From the NCBI GenBank assembly GCA_900465665.1, contig UBJO01000059.1:1-39648 (forward strand): 39,648 nucleotides of DNA, read 5' to 3'. The notes beneath the pieces were generated by a model that was not told the origin of the DNA, made no database searches, and saw only the letters and a program-made list of their open reading frames with translations. Numbering within the stretch: position 1 is the first letter of the stretch; each line of letters begins with the position of its first letter. The position numbers and the translations under genes were made by a program. The stretch is from Hyphomicrobiales bacterium. Lineage in GTDB: Bacteria > Pseudomonadota > Alphaproteobacteria > Rhizobiales > Rhizobiaceae. Positions 30,690 to 38,818 of this stretch are shown piece after piece.

Positions 30690-31577
30690 ATGACCGACAT
30701 TCATGAGTTCGCGGGGCGGACCCTTTCCAGCACCAATTCGGTGCTGGGCGAAGGACCGACCTACGATCCCGATACCAATACCATCTGGTGGTTCAACATT
30801 CTCGGCAAGGAATTGCACGAGCTGAACCTTTCGACCGAGGAGAAAAAGGTTCACGCGCTGCCTGTCATGGCGAGCGTGCTGGCCCGGATCGACGCCGGGC
30901 GGCAGTTGCTTGCGACCGAGCAGGGCCTCTTCGTGCGTGACATCGAAAGCGGCGGCCTGACATTTTACGCGGCACTCGAAAACGACCGTCCGGAAAACCG
31001 ATCGAACGACGGGCGCATGCATCCCTCGGGCAGCCTGTGGATCAGCACGATGAGCAAGCGGGCCGAAACCCAGGCCGGCGCGATCTATCATGTGGCGCGC
31101 GGCAAGGTGACGAAGCTCTTCGGCGGCATCACCATTCCGAACTCGATCTGCTTTTCGCCCGATGGCTCGGTCGGCTATTTCACCGATACGCATCTCAGCC
31201 GCCTGATGCGGGTGATGGTCGATCGCGAGACCGGCCTGCCGACCGGCGAGCCGATCGTGCTTGTCGACAGCATGGAAGAAGACGGCGGGGTCGATGGGTC
31301 GGTGGTCGATGCCGACGGCTATATCTGGAACGCGCGCTGGGGCGCCGGCACCGTCGATCGCTACAGCCCCGATGGCCTGCGCATCGCCCGCTACAAGGTG
31401 CCCGCTGCACAGCCCTCCTGCCCCGCCTTCATCGGCCCGGATGCCGACCGGCTAGCGGTCACCACCGCCTGGGAAGGCCTCGACGACGCGGCCCGCGCCA
31501 ACCAGCCGGATGCCGGCGCCCTGCTTGAGCTCGGTGTCAGCGTCCGCGGCGTTTTCGACGTTGCGTATATTCTCTGA
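30690..31577 (+). CDS. SMP-30/gluconolactonase-family sugar lactonase
   Basis: This 295-residue six-bladed beta-propeller hydrolase probably opens the sugar lactone made by the SDR dehydrogenase. The metal-binding Glu is E21 in LGEGPTYD; later ligands are in IPNSICFSPDG (Asn) and DGSVVDADGYIWNARW (Asp). The catalytic Asp region GGVDGSVVDADG is intact. The start at 30690 has GGGAG about 10 nt upstream; a frame extending back to 30630 would overlap dgoA and is not supported. It ends the operon and is followed by a terminator. Confidence 0.92.
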   Translation: MTDIHEFAGRTLSSTNSVLGEGPTYDPDTNTIWWFNILGKELHELNLSTEEKKVHALPVMASVLARIDAGRQLLATEQGLFVRDIESGGLTFYAALENDRPENRSNDGRMHPSGSLWISTMSKRAETQAGAIYHVARGKVTKLFGGITIPNSICFSPDGSVGYFTDTHLSRLMRVMVDRETGLPTGEPIVLVDSMEEDGGVDGSVVDADGYIWNARWGAGTVDRYSPDGLRIARYKVPAAQPSCPAFIGPDADRLAVTTAWEGLDDAARANQPDAGALLELGVSVRGVFDVAYIL

Positions 31578-31600
31578 AGCATCTTCCTGGATGCGTTTTG

Positions 31601-31626
31601 AAGGGCGTCCCTCGGGGCGCCCTTTT
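31601..31626 (+). terminator. Rho-independent terminator of the galactonate operon
   Basis: The stem AAGGGCG(T)CCC/GGG(G)CGCCCTT (31601-31624) is followed by TTTT, starting 23 nt after the lactonase stop. The stem is GC-rich and compact. Confidence 0.85.
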
Positions 31627-31717
31627 GCGTTTCAAGGGCACCGCGATCTGTGGCCCGCGCGGTCCCATCGCCGGAAAAGTTCCGAAAATTCCGTCAGTTT
31701 CTGCGTGTATTTTTCTG

Positions 31718-31742
31718 GGAACCATTAGCCAACCCATTCATT
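31718..31742 (+). promoter_or_regulatory. Possible EcfG general-stress promoter upstream of the PRC-barrel gene
   Basis: GGAAC (31718-31722) is followed after 16 nt by CATT (31739-31742), one base from the alphaproteobacterial EcfG consensus GGAAC-N16/17-CGTT. It is about 92 nt before the start codon. A stress-induced exported PRC-barrel protein would fit, but the -10 mismatch keeps this tentative. Confidence 0.4.
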
Positions 31743-31833
31743 TACTTCACGAACCGGCCGAGCTGAGACAACTCTCGCTAGAAGAGAAAAGCGCGGCCAG
31801 AGATCACCCAAGGACACTGAAAGTAGGTACGAT

Positions 31834-32439
31834 ATGACACGCAAACTTCTCACCACCGTTGCCGCTGGCGCCCTGTTTGCCACGGCCTTCGCACCGGTCG
31901 CTTTCTCGCAGAGCGCGACCCAGCCGGCCTCGCCGAGCGCACCGTCCATGTCGGCACCGGCCGATCCGGCAGCGCCGAAGCCGGATGCCATGAAGCCAGC
32001 AGGTGATGCCGCACAGGCGCCCGCTCCTGCCGCCACCACCGATACCGCACAGGCGGGCGGTGGCACCTATCTGACGGAGCAGTCCGCGGATCAGATCAGC
32101 GCCAACACCTACATCGGTCAGGCCGTCTATAACGGCACGAACGAAAGCATCGGTAACGTCAACGACCTGATCATGAAGAAGGATGGCGGCCTCGTCGCAG
32201 CCGTGATCGGTGTCGGCGGCTTCCTCGGCATCGGCGAAAAGAACGTCGCCGTGCCGATGGAAAAGATCACCGTGGCGCAGAACACGACGGATGGCAGCGT
32301 CAAGCTGACGACATCCGAAACGGCCGAAACGCTGAAGGCAGCGCCGGAATTCAAGACGCTGCAGATGCAGTCGGCCGAAAAGGCCCCGGCTCCGGGTGCG
32401 ATGGACAACACCGCAACCGGCTCAACGACCAACAAGTAA
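31834..32439 (+). CDS. Exported PRC-barrel domain protein
   Basis: This 201-residue protein has a signal peptide (KLLTTVAAGALFATAFAPVAFS, cleavage after about residue 26). A Pro/Ala/Ser-rich linker runs to about residue 80, then a PRC-barrel domain (NTYIGQAVYNGTNESIGNVN through KNVAVPMEKITV). The tail is low-complexity and Thr/Ala-rich. PRC barrels occur in stress-related and RNA-processing proteins; an exported form of this type is common in rhizobia, with unknown role. It has its own terminator and a possible stress promoter, so it is monocistronic. Confidence 0.88.
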   Translation: MTRKLLTTVAAGALFATAFAPVAFSQSATQPASPSAPSMSAPADPAAPKPDAMKPAGDAAQAPAPAATTDTAQAGGGTYLTEQSADQISANTYIGQAVYNGTNESIGNVNDLIMKKDGGLVAAVIGVGGFLGIGEKNVAVPMEKITVAQNTTDGSVKLTTSETAETLKAAPEFKTLQMQSAEKAPAPGAMDNTATGSTTNK

Positions 32440-32471
32440 ACACTGCATCGTTAGTCGCAGTGAATGCGTAA

Positions 32472-32504
32472 CCGGTGGCGCCTGAGATGGCGCCACCGGC
32501 TTTT
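32472..32504 (+). terminator. Strong rho-independent terminator after the PRC-barrel gene
   Basis: Perfect 11-bp arms CCGGTGGCGCC (32472-32482) and GGCGCCACCGG (32489-32499) enclose TGAGAT and are followed by CTTTT. It begins 32 nt after the stop. Confidence 0.9.
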
Positions 32505-32696
32505 GGTATATGGTGTCAGCCCTCCAGCGCACTCCTCCATTGGGTGTATTGACAGCATCCAATCAACCAAAGAGAAATGTCGTGAAGACAACGCGTTGCT
32601 CGCAATGAGCCGCCTCGGAGGTTGTTCACATTGGCGCGGACCCCATACCTTCGCGATAATGAAGGATCATTGAAGTCAGGCAGCGGAGGTGGCACA

Positions 32697-32912
32697 ATGG
32701 ACCACATGGAAAATCGCGTCGCCAAGCTTGAAGCCATTGCCGATGACATGCGCTCGACGCTGAACACAGTGCTCGGACAGCTGGCGCGTATAGACAGCAA
32801 GCTCGATTCCAAACCCGATCAGGGTTGGATCATCAATGTGGTCTGCATCATTCTCGGCGTCGTGCTCGCGGCGATTGCCGCCACGGCGGGCCTCTTCGCG
32901 CTGATCAAGTAA
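32697..32912 (+). CDS. Small coiled-coil, single-pass membrane protein (71 aa)
   Basis: The N-terminal half is a predicted coiled coil (ENRVAKLEAIADDMRSTLNT with heptad-like Leu/Ile) and the C-terminal half is one transmembrane helix (IINVVCIILGVVLAAIAATA). GGAGGT lies about 6 nt before the ATG at 32697. The architecture resembles haemolysin-XhlA-like and other small membrane-anchored coiled coils, but no specific function can be given. It ends 10 nt from the stop of the convergent GGDEF-EAL gene. Confidence 0.75.
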   Translation: MDHMENRVAKLEAIADDMRSTLNTVLGQLARIDSKLDSKPDQGWIINVVCIILGVVLAAIAATAGLFALIK

Positions 32913-32922
32913 TAAGCGGCGC

Positions 32923-34281
32923 CTAAGCCATCGCCCGTTCGCCGGTGTCGTATTCGTTCTCGTGCAGGAACCTGAGCGTCGCGATGGCGTCGGCGGGTTT
33001 GCCGAAATAGTAGCCCTGCCCCATGCCGCAGCCGAGCATGCGCAGTTTCGCCGCTTCCGAATAATCCTCGATGCCTTCGGCGACGACTTCGAGGTCTAGG
33101 CCTTCGCACATGGTCAGGATCGCCTTGATGATATGCTCGGAGGCGCGGTCGGAGTTGATGCGCGAGACGAAGGCGCGGTCGATCTTGATCTTGTCGAACA
33201 TGAAATCGCGCAGGCGGCCGAGGCTGGACTGGCCGGTGCCGAAGTCATCCAGCGAGATGCGCACGCCGGCCTGTCGGAGGTCGGCGATGATGCGGTTTGC
33301 GGTATCGGCCGAGCCCATGACGGCGGTCTCGGTGATCTCGAGTTCGAGACGGTGCGGATCGAAGCCGACGCGGCCGAGGATGGAGAGCACGTTGGCGCTG
33401 GTGCCGGGGTCCATCAGCTGCGCCGATGAAAGGTTGAAGGACAGGAACATTTCGCGCGGCCAGGAGAGTGCCGCTTCGGCCGCCTTGCGCAACAGCGCTT
33501 CCGAGAGCGCATCGATGAAGCCGCGTTCTTCGGCGAGCGGCACGAAGACACCCGGCGAGACGAAGCCCAGATCCGGGTCGTTCCAGCGGGCCAGCGCCTC
33601 GAAACCGAGGACCTGGCTGGTGGCGAGCGAGACGATCGGCTGGAAATGCACGTCGATGGCATCGGAGATGATAGCGTTTCGAAGCGCCTGCTCAAGCTGC
33701 GTGGCGCGCTTCATCTCCTGCGCGATCTCGCGCGAATAAACGGTGATCTGGCTGCGGCCGCGGCGCTTGGAACGATAGAGCGCGGTCTCGGCGCTCTTCA
33801 AGAGTTCCTCGAACTCCTCGCCCGCGAAGGGATAGATGGCGAAGCCGAAGGAGGCCGAGAGGCGGACGTTGCGGTCGCCGAGATCGTAGGGCGCCGACAG
33901 GACCTCGCGGATCATCTGGCCGAACTTTTCGGCGCTGGCGCGCTCAAAGACCAGCGGCAGGACGAAGGCGAATTCGTCGCCATCATGGCGCGTGACGACG
34001 GCGCCATCGGGAATGCAGGCTTTCAGGCGGTGGGCGACCTGGCAGAGAATTTCGTCGCCGGCGGCCGAGCCGAAGAGGTCGTTGATCGGCTTGAAACTAT
34101 CGAGATTGGCGATGCCGATGGTAAACGGCGCCGGATCGTCGGCGCGTTCGGCCGAGATCTGGGCGATACGGTCGCGCATGCGATAGCGGTTTCCGAGCCC
34201 GGTCAACGGGTCGGTATAGGCCATCGTCTGAAGCTCGTTCTGGCTTACCGGCGCCAATGGCATATCCGCCAACATCATCAT
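32923..34281 (-). CDS. Cyclic-di-GMP protein with degenerate GGDEF and intact EAL domain
   Basis: This 452-residue soluble protein has a GGDEF domain (about 20-185) and an EAL domain (about 195-440). The GGDEF signature reads DGDEF (100-104), and the metal-binding Asp before FKPIND is N59, so cyclase activity is unlikely. The EAL domain keeps its catalytic set: EALARW (228), N283, LEITE (E316), DDFGTG (345-350), K366 and AEGIE (E402), followed by GQGYYFGKP. It should be a c-di-GMP phosphodiesterase, perhaps tuned by GTP binding to the GGDEF half. ATGs at 34281, 34278 and 34275 are all possible; none has a strong Shine-Dalgarno sequence. It lies 124 nt downstream of the PAS/REC gene on the same strand. 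Confidence 0.9.
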   Translation of the reverse strand: MMMLADMPLAPVSQNELQTMAYTDPLTGLGNRYRMRDRIAQISAERADDPAPFTIGIANLDSFKPINDLFGSAAGDEILCQVAHRLKACIPDGAVVTRHDGDEFAFVLPLVFERASAEKFGQMIREVLSAPYDLGDRNVRLSASFGFAIYPFAGEEFEELLKSAETALYRSKRRGRSQITVYSREIAQEMKRATQLEQALRNAIISDAIDVHFQPIVSLATSQVLGFEALARWNDPDLGFVSPGVFVPLAEERGFIDALSEALLRKAAEAALSWPREMFLSFNLSSAQLMDPGTSANVLSILGRVGFDPHRLELEITETAVMGSADTANRIIADLRQAGVRISLDDFGTGQSSLGRLRDFMFDKIKIDRAFVSRINSDRASEHIIKAILTMCEGLDLEVVAEGIEDYSEAAKLRMLGCGMGQGYYFGKPADAIATLRFLHENEYDTGERAMA

Positions 34282-34405
34282 TCTGATCCAGAGCTTCCCC
34301 AATACCCGGCAGAATGGCGGGCAAGTCTTAAAAATTCGATATTCGACAACCCTGGATCATCGTGAATTGCCTCCCAAGAATTGGGGAGTTGACCTTAATT
34401 AGCAG

Positions 34406-36124
34406 CTAGAGAGAGGCCCGCTGCGCTTCCGGTTGCATGAATTTCTGGAAGACCGTTTCCAGAATATCCGGGCTGACGGGCTTCATGATCACGTCGTCCA
34501 TGCCGGCATTGGCGCATTCGGCGCGGTCGCGCTCGAAGGCCTGGGTGAGCACGCCGATGATCGGGGTACGGGGTCCATCGCCTTCCACCTGGCGGATCAG
34601 GCGGGCGGCTTCGAAACCGTTGAAGCCGGGCAGCGAGATATCCATCAGCACGATCTTCGGCCGGTATTCCGTCCACATGCGTACGGCTTCGTCGCCAGTG
34701 GCGGCGATGCGGTAGCGATAGCCGAGGCCTTCAAGGATCTGCGAGAATACGATCTGGTTGATATCGTTGTCTTCGGCCACCAGCACATCGAGTTCGAGCT
34801 GATCATCCGACGTGGTGATCTCCCAGTCGCTATCGATCCGGTCGGCCATGGCGCCGCGATTGTTGCGGTTGAAATGGCGGGCGATCTGGAAGGTGAGCTC
34901 GGTCGAGATCTGGAAGCCATCCATGACCAACGACGAGATGCCGTACTGCTCGGCAAGCTCGAGGCAGCGCATGCCCATCTGGTTGTCGATGATGACGAGA
35001 TCGAGCGACAGGCCTGCCGACGAGGCGATCTCCAGGAACTGCTCCTGCTCGTCCTCATTGCGCACCGAGCAGGCCTCGAAGCCATATTTGGCGAGTGTTC
35101 TGAGTGCCGCGGTCTCGGCGGCGATATCGCCAGTGACGACAAGGATGCGGCGGCCGGAGAAATTCTCGGGCACGATGGCTTCCATGGCGGCCGGTTCGCG
35201 GCGCTCGCTGTCGCCGTTCATCGGAACATAGGCGCGGCGATAGCTGCTCTTGGCCGATGTCGTGACGCTCGATGCCTTTTCGAACTCTTCGAGATCGCTA
35301 CCCTCGCGCGGCAGGTCCTGCATGGTCGAGACGAGGAAATAGCGTCCCGGCTTGCCGATGCGGTGCTTGCGCGAGATGATTTCACGCTCCGAGCCATCGC
35401 GGGCGATCTGGCGCTGGCGCACCACCGACATTTCGCCGGTTTCAAGAACATGGCGATCGCTTTCCTCGAAGCGGGCGGCCACTTCGGGTGAGAAGAGTTC
35501 CGTACTCTTGCGGCCCAGCACCTCATCGGCCGTCGTCTGGTACTTCTCGCAGAAGGCGACGTTGACGGCGACGTAGGTGAGGTTGCGGTCCTTGACGAAG
35601 AGCGGGAATGGCAGATTGTCGAGGATATCCTCGGTGAGCTGCACGCGCTCGAGATCGAGCCGCCACTGCTCCTCGCGCTTCTTCACCTCCGAGATGTCGG
35701 AGATGACGCAGACACCAAAGCCATTGGCGAGCCGCCGCTTCTGGAAGCCGACCCAGCAATCGTTGCCGTAGCGCTCGACCGCCTCGTAGCGTTCGCGCCA
35801 GTGCGTGGCGATCTTCTGCGACAGCCAATCCTCGCGGCTGAGCGCGCCCTGCTTGCCGGCCGAGCGGCTGCGGATGCCGGTCTCGTAGACGGCGCCGAGG
35901 AAATCGCGAAGCCGCGTTCCGGGCTGTAACAGATCGGCACAGATCGGGAAAAAATCGAGCACCTGCCGGCTGGCAAAGACGATGTGATCGGTCTTGTCAT
36001 AGACGATGAAGGCGGAGGATAGGCTTTCGCAGACCGCGTCGAACAGCGTCGCCTGGAGGCCAGCCGCGGTCTCAACCGCGCCCTCCTGCGGGGCTGTGTC
36101 CGCTTGATCGCGACCGGCACTCAT
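34406..36124 (-). CDS. PAS-PAS-pseudoREC-REC signalling protein without a kinase core
   Basis: This 572-residue protein has a first PAS domain (about 25-145, FDAVCESLSSAFIVYDK), a second PAS (about 165-270, DILDNLPFPLFVKDRNLTY), a degenerate receiver (about 325-430) and a complete receiver (445-565). The second receiver has the acidic pair E451/D452, phosphoacceptor D495 (VLMD), T527 and K548 (VIMKP). The first keeps an Asp (D380, VIID) but lacks the acidic pair and the Lys. I see no HisKA H-box and no HATPase N or G boxes between PAS2 and the receivers, so it looks like a hybrid histidine kinase from which the kinase has been lost. The ATG is at 36124. A perfect CtrA box lies 75 nt upstream, and the GGDEF-EAL gene follows. 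Confidence 0.88.
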   Translation of the reverse strand: MSAGRDQADTAPQEGAVETAAGLQATLFDAVCESLSSAFIVYDKTDHIVFASRQVLDFFPICADLLQPGTRLRDFLGAVYETGIRSRSAGKQGALSREDWLSQKIATHWRERYEAVERYGNDCWVGFQKRRLANGFGVCVISDISEVKKREEQWRLDLERVQLTEDILDNLPFPLFVKDRNLTYVAVNVAFCEKYQTTADEVLGRKSTELFSPEVAARFEESDRHVLETGEMSVVRQRQIARDGSEREIISRKHRIGKPGRYFLVSTMQDLPREGSDLEEFEKASSVTTSAKSSYRRAYVPMNGDSERREPAAMEAIVPENFSGRRILVVTGDIAAETAALRTLAKYGFEACSVRNEDEQEQFLEIASSAGLSLDLVIIDNQMGMRCLELAEQYGISSLVMDGFQISTELTFQIARHFNRNNRGAMADRIDSDWEITTSDDQLELDVLVAEDNDINQIVFSQILEGLGYRYRIAATGDEAVRMWTEYRPKIVLMDISLPGFNGFEAARLIRQVEGDGPRTPIIGVLTQAFERDRAECANAGMDDVIMKPVSPDILETVFQKFMQPEAQRASL

Positions 36125-36198
36125 ACTTACGCGTCCTACATCTGTCCGAATGGATTGTATTCTCGGCGGGGTACTATCGGCAAAATGCCAGTTTTGTC

Positions 36199-36214
36199 TT
36201 AAGGCGTGCTTAAC
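36199..36214. promoter_or_regulatory. Full CtrA-binding box between the PAS/REC gene and mutL
   Basis: TTAA-GGCGTGC-TTAAC (36199-36214) is an exact match to the CtrA consensus TTAA-N7-TTAAC. It lies 75 nt upstream of the PAS/REC start (minus strand) and 90 nt upstream of the mutL start (plus strand). Two GANTC sites (36226-36230 and 36285-36289), targets of the CcrM cell-cycle methyltransferase, lie between it and mutL. Confidence 0.6.
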
Positions 36215-36304
36215 ATTAAGCAGCGGAATCCCAGGGTTTGGACAAGCCTCGAGATCGACGTTTTCACCCTTCCCTCACGCTCCCGAATCCGCGAAAATGG
36301 CGGC

Positions 36305-38185
36305 ATGTCGATCAAGCAGCTTTCCGAAACGCTCATCAACCAAATCGCCGCCGGCGAGGTCATCGAACGGCCGGCTAGCGCCGCCAAGGAATTGATCGAG
36401 AACGCGCTCGACGCAGGTGCGACGCGCATCGAGATCGCCACATCCGGCGGCGGCAAGAGCCTGCTGCGGGTTACCGACAACGGTTCGGGCATGGACGAGC
36501 GCGATCTGGAGCTTGCGGTACGCAGGCATTGCACCTCGAAGATCAGCGATACGCTCGACGATATCAGCACGCTCGGCTTTCGCGGCGAGGCACTGCCCTC
36601 GATAGGCTCGGTAGCGCGGCTGACGATTTCGAGCCGCCGCCGCGACAGCGATGGCGGGGCGGAGATTGCGGTGGCGGGCGGCAAACTGCAGCATCTCAGG
36701 CCCTCGGCGCTCAATCCGGGCACCATCGTCGAGGTGCGCGACCTGTTCTTCGCGACGCCGGCGCGGCTGAAGTTCCTGAAGACGGAAAAGGCCGAGGCGG
36801 CCGCGATCACCGAGATCGTCAAGCGCATGGCGATCGCCTTCCCGCAGGTGCGCTTCGTGCTCTCGGGCACCGACCGCACGACACTGGAATTTCCGGCGAC
36901 CGGCGAGGACCATCTGGCGCGCATGGCGCAGATCCTCGGCAAGGATTTCCGCGACAACGCGATCGAGATCAATGCCGAGCGCGAGGATGTGACGCTGACG
37001 GGCTTTGCCGGCGTGCCGACCTTCAATCGCGGCAACGCGGCGCATCAATATGCCTTCGTCAACGGCCGGCCGGTGCAGGACAAGCTGGTGCTCTCTGCAA
37101 TCCGCGGCGCCTATGCCGAGACGATCCCCTCGGGGCGCTACGCGGTGGCGGTACTGTCGATCGGGCTCGACCCCGCGCTCGTCGACGTCAACGTGCATCC
37201 GGCCAAGTCCGACGTGCGCTTCCGCGATCCGCAGCTGGTGCGCGGGCTGATCGTCGGCGCGATCCGCGAAGCCCTGGCGCGCGACGGCAGCCGGGCGGCG
37301 ACCACAGGCGCCGACGGCATGCTGCGCGCCTTCCGCCCCGGCTTCCAGCCGAACGGCTACCGGCCGCAACAGCAGCCGCAGCAACCTTGGAGCGCCGAGA
37401 CCTCGCCATCACGGCCATTCTCCGCCGCGCCTAACGGCTCCTCCTCCTATTCCCCATCCTATCAGCGCCCTGTTGGTAACGGCTTCGGCGAGCGGCCACA
37501 GGCCTCGTTCGACGGGCTGACCATGCCGGCAGCGCGGGCCGAGACCGCGCAGACCTCGTCCTGGTCGGCGCCAGCGCCGGCCTCCGAGGCGGAGGCCCCG
37601 TCGCGGTTCCCGCTTGGCGCGGCGCGCGCGCAGCTGCACGAGAACTATATCGTGGCGCAGACAGAAACCGGGCTTGTCATCGTCGACCAGCATGCGGCGC
37701 ATGAGCGGCTGGTGTTCGAGGCGATGCGCAAGGCGCTGCACTCCAAGCGGTTGGCATCGCAGGTGCTTCTGATCCCCGAAATCATCGACCTGCCGGAAGA
37801 GGATTGCGACCGGCTGATGCAGTTTTCATCGGAGTTCGGCGAGCTCGGGCTTGGCATCGAGCGCTTTGGGCCCGGCGCGATCGCGGTGCGCGAGACGCCG
37901 GCGATGCTGGGCGAGGTCGATGCATCCGGGCTGATCAGGCAGCTGGCAGACGAGATCGCCGAATGGGACACCGCCTCGGGGCTTTCGGCCAAGCTCGAAT
38001 ATGTGGCGGCGACCATGGCATGCCACGGATCGGTGCGCTCGGGACGGCGGCTGCGGCCGGAGGAGATGAACGCGCTGCTCAGGCAGATGGAAGTGACGCC
38101 GGGTTCCGGGCAGTGCAATCACGGCCGGCCGACCTATATCGAGCTCAAGCTTTCCGACATCGAGCGGCTGTTCGGCCGGAGCTGA
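36305..38185 (+). CDS. mutL: DNA mismatch repair protein MutL (endonuclease type)
   Basis: This 626-residue protein has the GHKL ATPase N-terminus: IAAGEVIERPASAAKELIEN, DNGSGM (about 58-63) and GFRGEAL. The transducer domain follows (DVNVHPAKSDVRF), then a Pro/Gln/Ser-rich linker (about 340-435) and a C-terminal dimerisation domain. The latter has DQHAAHERLVFE from D461, which matches the DQHA(X)2E(X)4E metal-binding nuclease motif, plus ACHGSVRSG and QCNHGRPT. It is therefore a nicking MutL, as in bacteria without MutH. The start at MSIKQLSE (36305) is set by homology; the Shine-Dalgarno sequence is weak. Confidence 0.96.
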   Translation: MSIKQLSETLINQIAAGEVIERPASAAKELIENALDAGATRIEIATSGGGKSLLRVTDNGSGMDERDLELAVRRHCTSKISDTLDDISTLGFRGEALPSIGSVARLTISSRRRDSDGGAEIAVAGGKLQHLRPSALNPGTIVEVRDLFFATPARLKFLKTEKAEAAAITEIVKRMAIAFPQVRFVLSGTDRTTLEFPATGEDHLARMAQILGKDFRDNAIEINAEREDVTLTGFAGVPTFNRGNAAHQYAFVNGRPVQDKLVLSAIRGAYAETIPSGRYAVAVLSIGLDPALVDVNVHPAKSDVRFRDPQLVRGLIVGAIREALARDGSRAATTGADGMLRAFRPGFQPNGYRPQQQPQQPWSAETSPSRPFSAAPNGSSSYSPSYQRPVGNGFGERPQASFDGLTMPAARAETAQTSSWSAPAPASEAEAPSRFPLGAARAQLHENYIVAQTETGLVIVDQHAAHERLVFEAMRKALHSKRLASQVLLIPEIIDLPEEDCDRLMQFSSEFGELGLGIERFGPGAIAVRETPAMLGEVDASGLIRQLADEIAEWDTASGLSAKLEYVAATMACHGSVRSGRRLRPEEMNALLRQMEVTPGSGQCNHGRPTYIELKLSDIERLFGRS

Positions 38186-38269
38186 AAACGCTGGCAATGG
38201 CGGCTGTTGCGGGTTATGGCAATCCGATGACGGCCTCGTTTTGAGGATTGGCTTTAAGGATTGGAGCGC

Positions 38270-38500
38270 ATGAACTTGTTTGAAGGAAACGGAAACCGCG
38301 AAGCGAAGATACGCTATCTCGATGCGGATTTTCAGATCCTGTCGCCGGGTTCCTACGTCGTCTGTGCCATGACGGGCAAGCAGATCCCGCTCGACGAACT
38401 GCGCTACTGGAGCGTCGCCCGCCAGGAACCCTATGCCGACGCCGTCTCCTCCTTCGAGGCCGACAAGCGCGCCGGCGTGCTGCCGAACCAGAAGCGCTAA
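38270..38500 (+). CDS. DUF2093 family protein
   Basis: This 76-residue protein (MNLFEGNGNREAKIRYLDAD, then ILSPGSYVVCAMTGKQIPLDELRYWSV split across about 23-52) is a conserved alphaproteobacterial family of unknown function. The C-MTGKxIPLDELRYW segment is the family hallmark and looks like a small zinc-ribbon-like beta fold with a single Cys. The ATG at 38270 is preferred to the TTG at 38261. It follows mutL by 84 nt on the same strand. Confidence 0.88.
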   Translation: MNLFEGNGNREAKIRYLDADFQILSPGSYVVCAMTGKQIPLDELRYWSVARQEPYADAVSSFEADKRAGVLPNQKR

Positions 38501-38560
38501 TCGCTGGTGTGAAGGCATTGGCAAGACGGCGGAAGCCGGGCCTCGGCCACGGAGAAAACA

Positions 38561-38773
38561 ATGATCAAGATCCTCGCATTGCTGCACAGCGCCGTTGGCC
38601 GGGATTGGCAGACTCCTCCCAAGGAGATGGGGCTGAAGACGCTCTATGAGGCCGAGCAGCAGGGCTTCGTCGAAATCCGCGGCGAATTCCAGAAGCGGCA
38701 ATTCCGCCTGACGCCGATGGGCTTCCAGACCGTCGAGCGCGACCGCCGGCGCCTGGAAGCGCGTAAGAGCTAA
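38561..38773 (+). CDS. Conserved small hypothetical protein (70 aa)
   Basis: The protein begins MIKILALLHSAVGRDWQTPP and contains LKTLYEAEQQGFVEIRGEF and RQFRLTPMGFQTVERDRRR. The alternating helix and strand with a basic C-terminus has the look of a winged helix, but I do not recognise a family. GGAG lies 6 nt before the ATG, which supports it being translated. It sits 60 nt after the DUF2093 gene and 45 nt before the next gene, all on one strand. Confidence 0.7.
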   Translation: MIKILALLHSAVGRDWQTPPKEMGLKTLYEAEQQGFVEIRGEFQKRQFRLTPMGFQTVERDRRRLEARKS

Positions 38774-38818
38774 ACCGGCTCGCCGCAACCTTTCTCACAC
38801 CTCAAAGGACGAGAACTG

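Noticed and set aside
36206..36304. Upstream extension of mutL to 36206
   Set aside because: The first 33 residues do not match the MutL N-terminus, and the extension would cover the CtrA box region; MSIKQLSE at 36305 is the conserved start.
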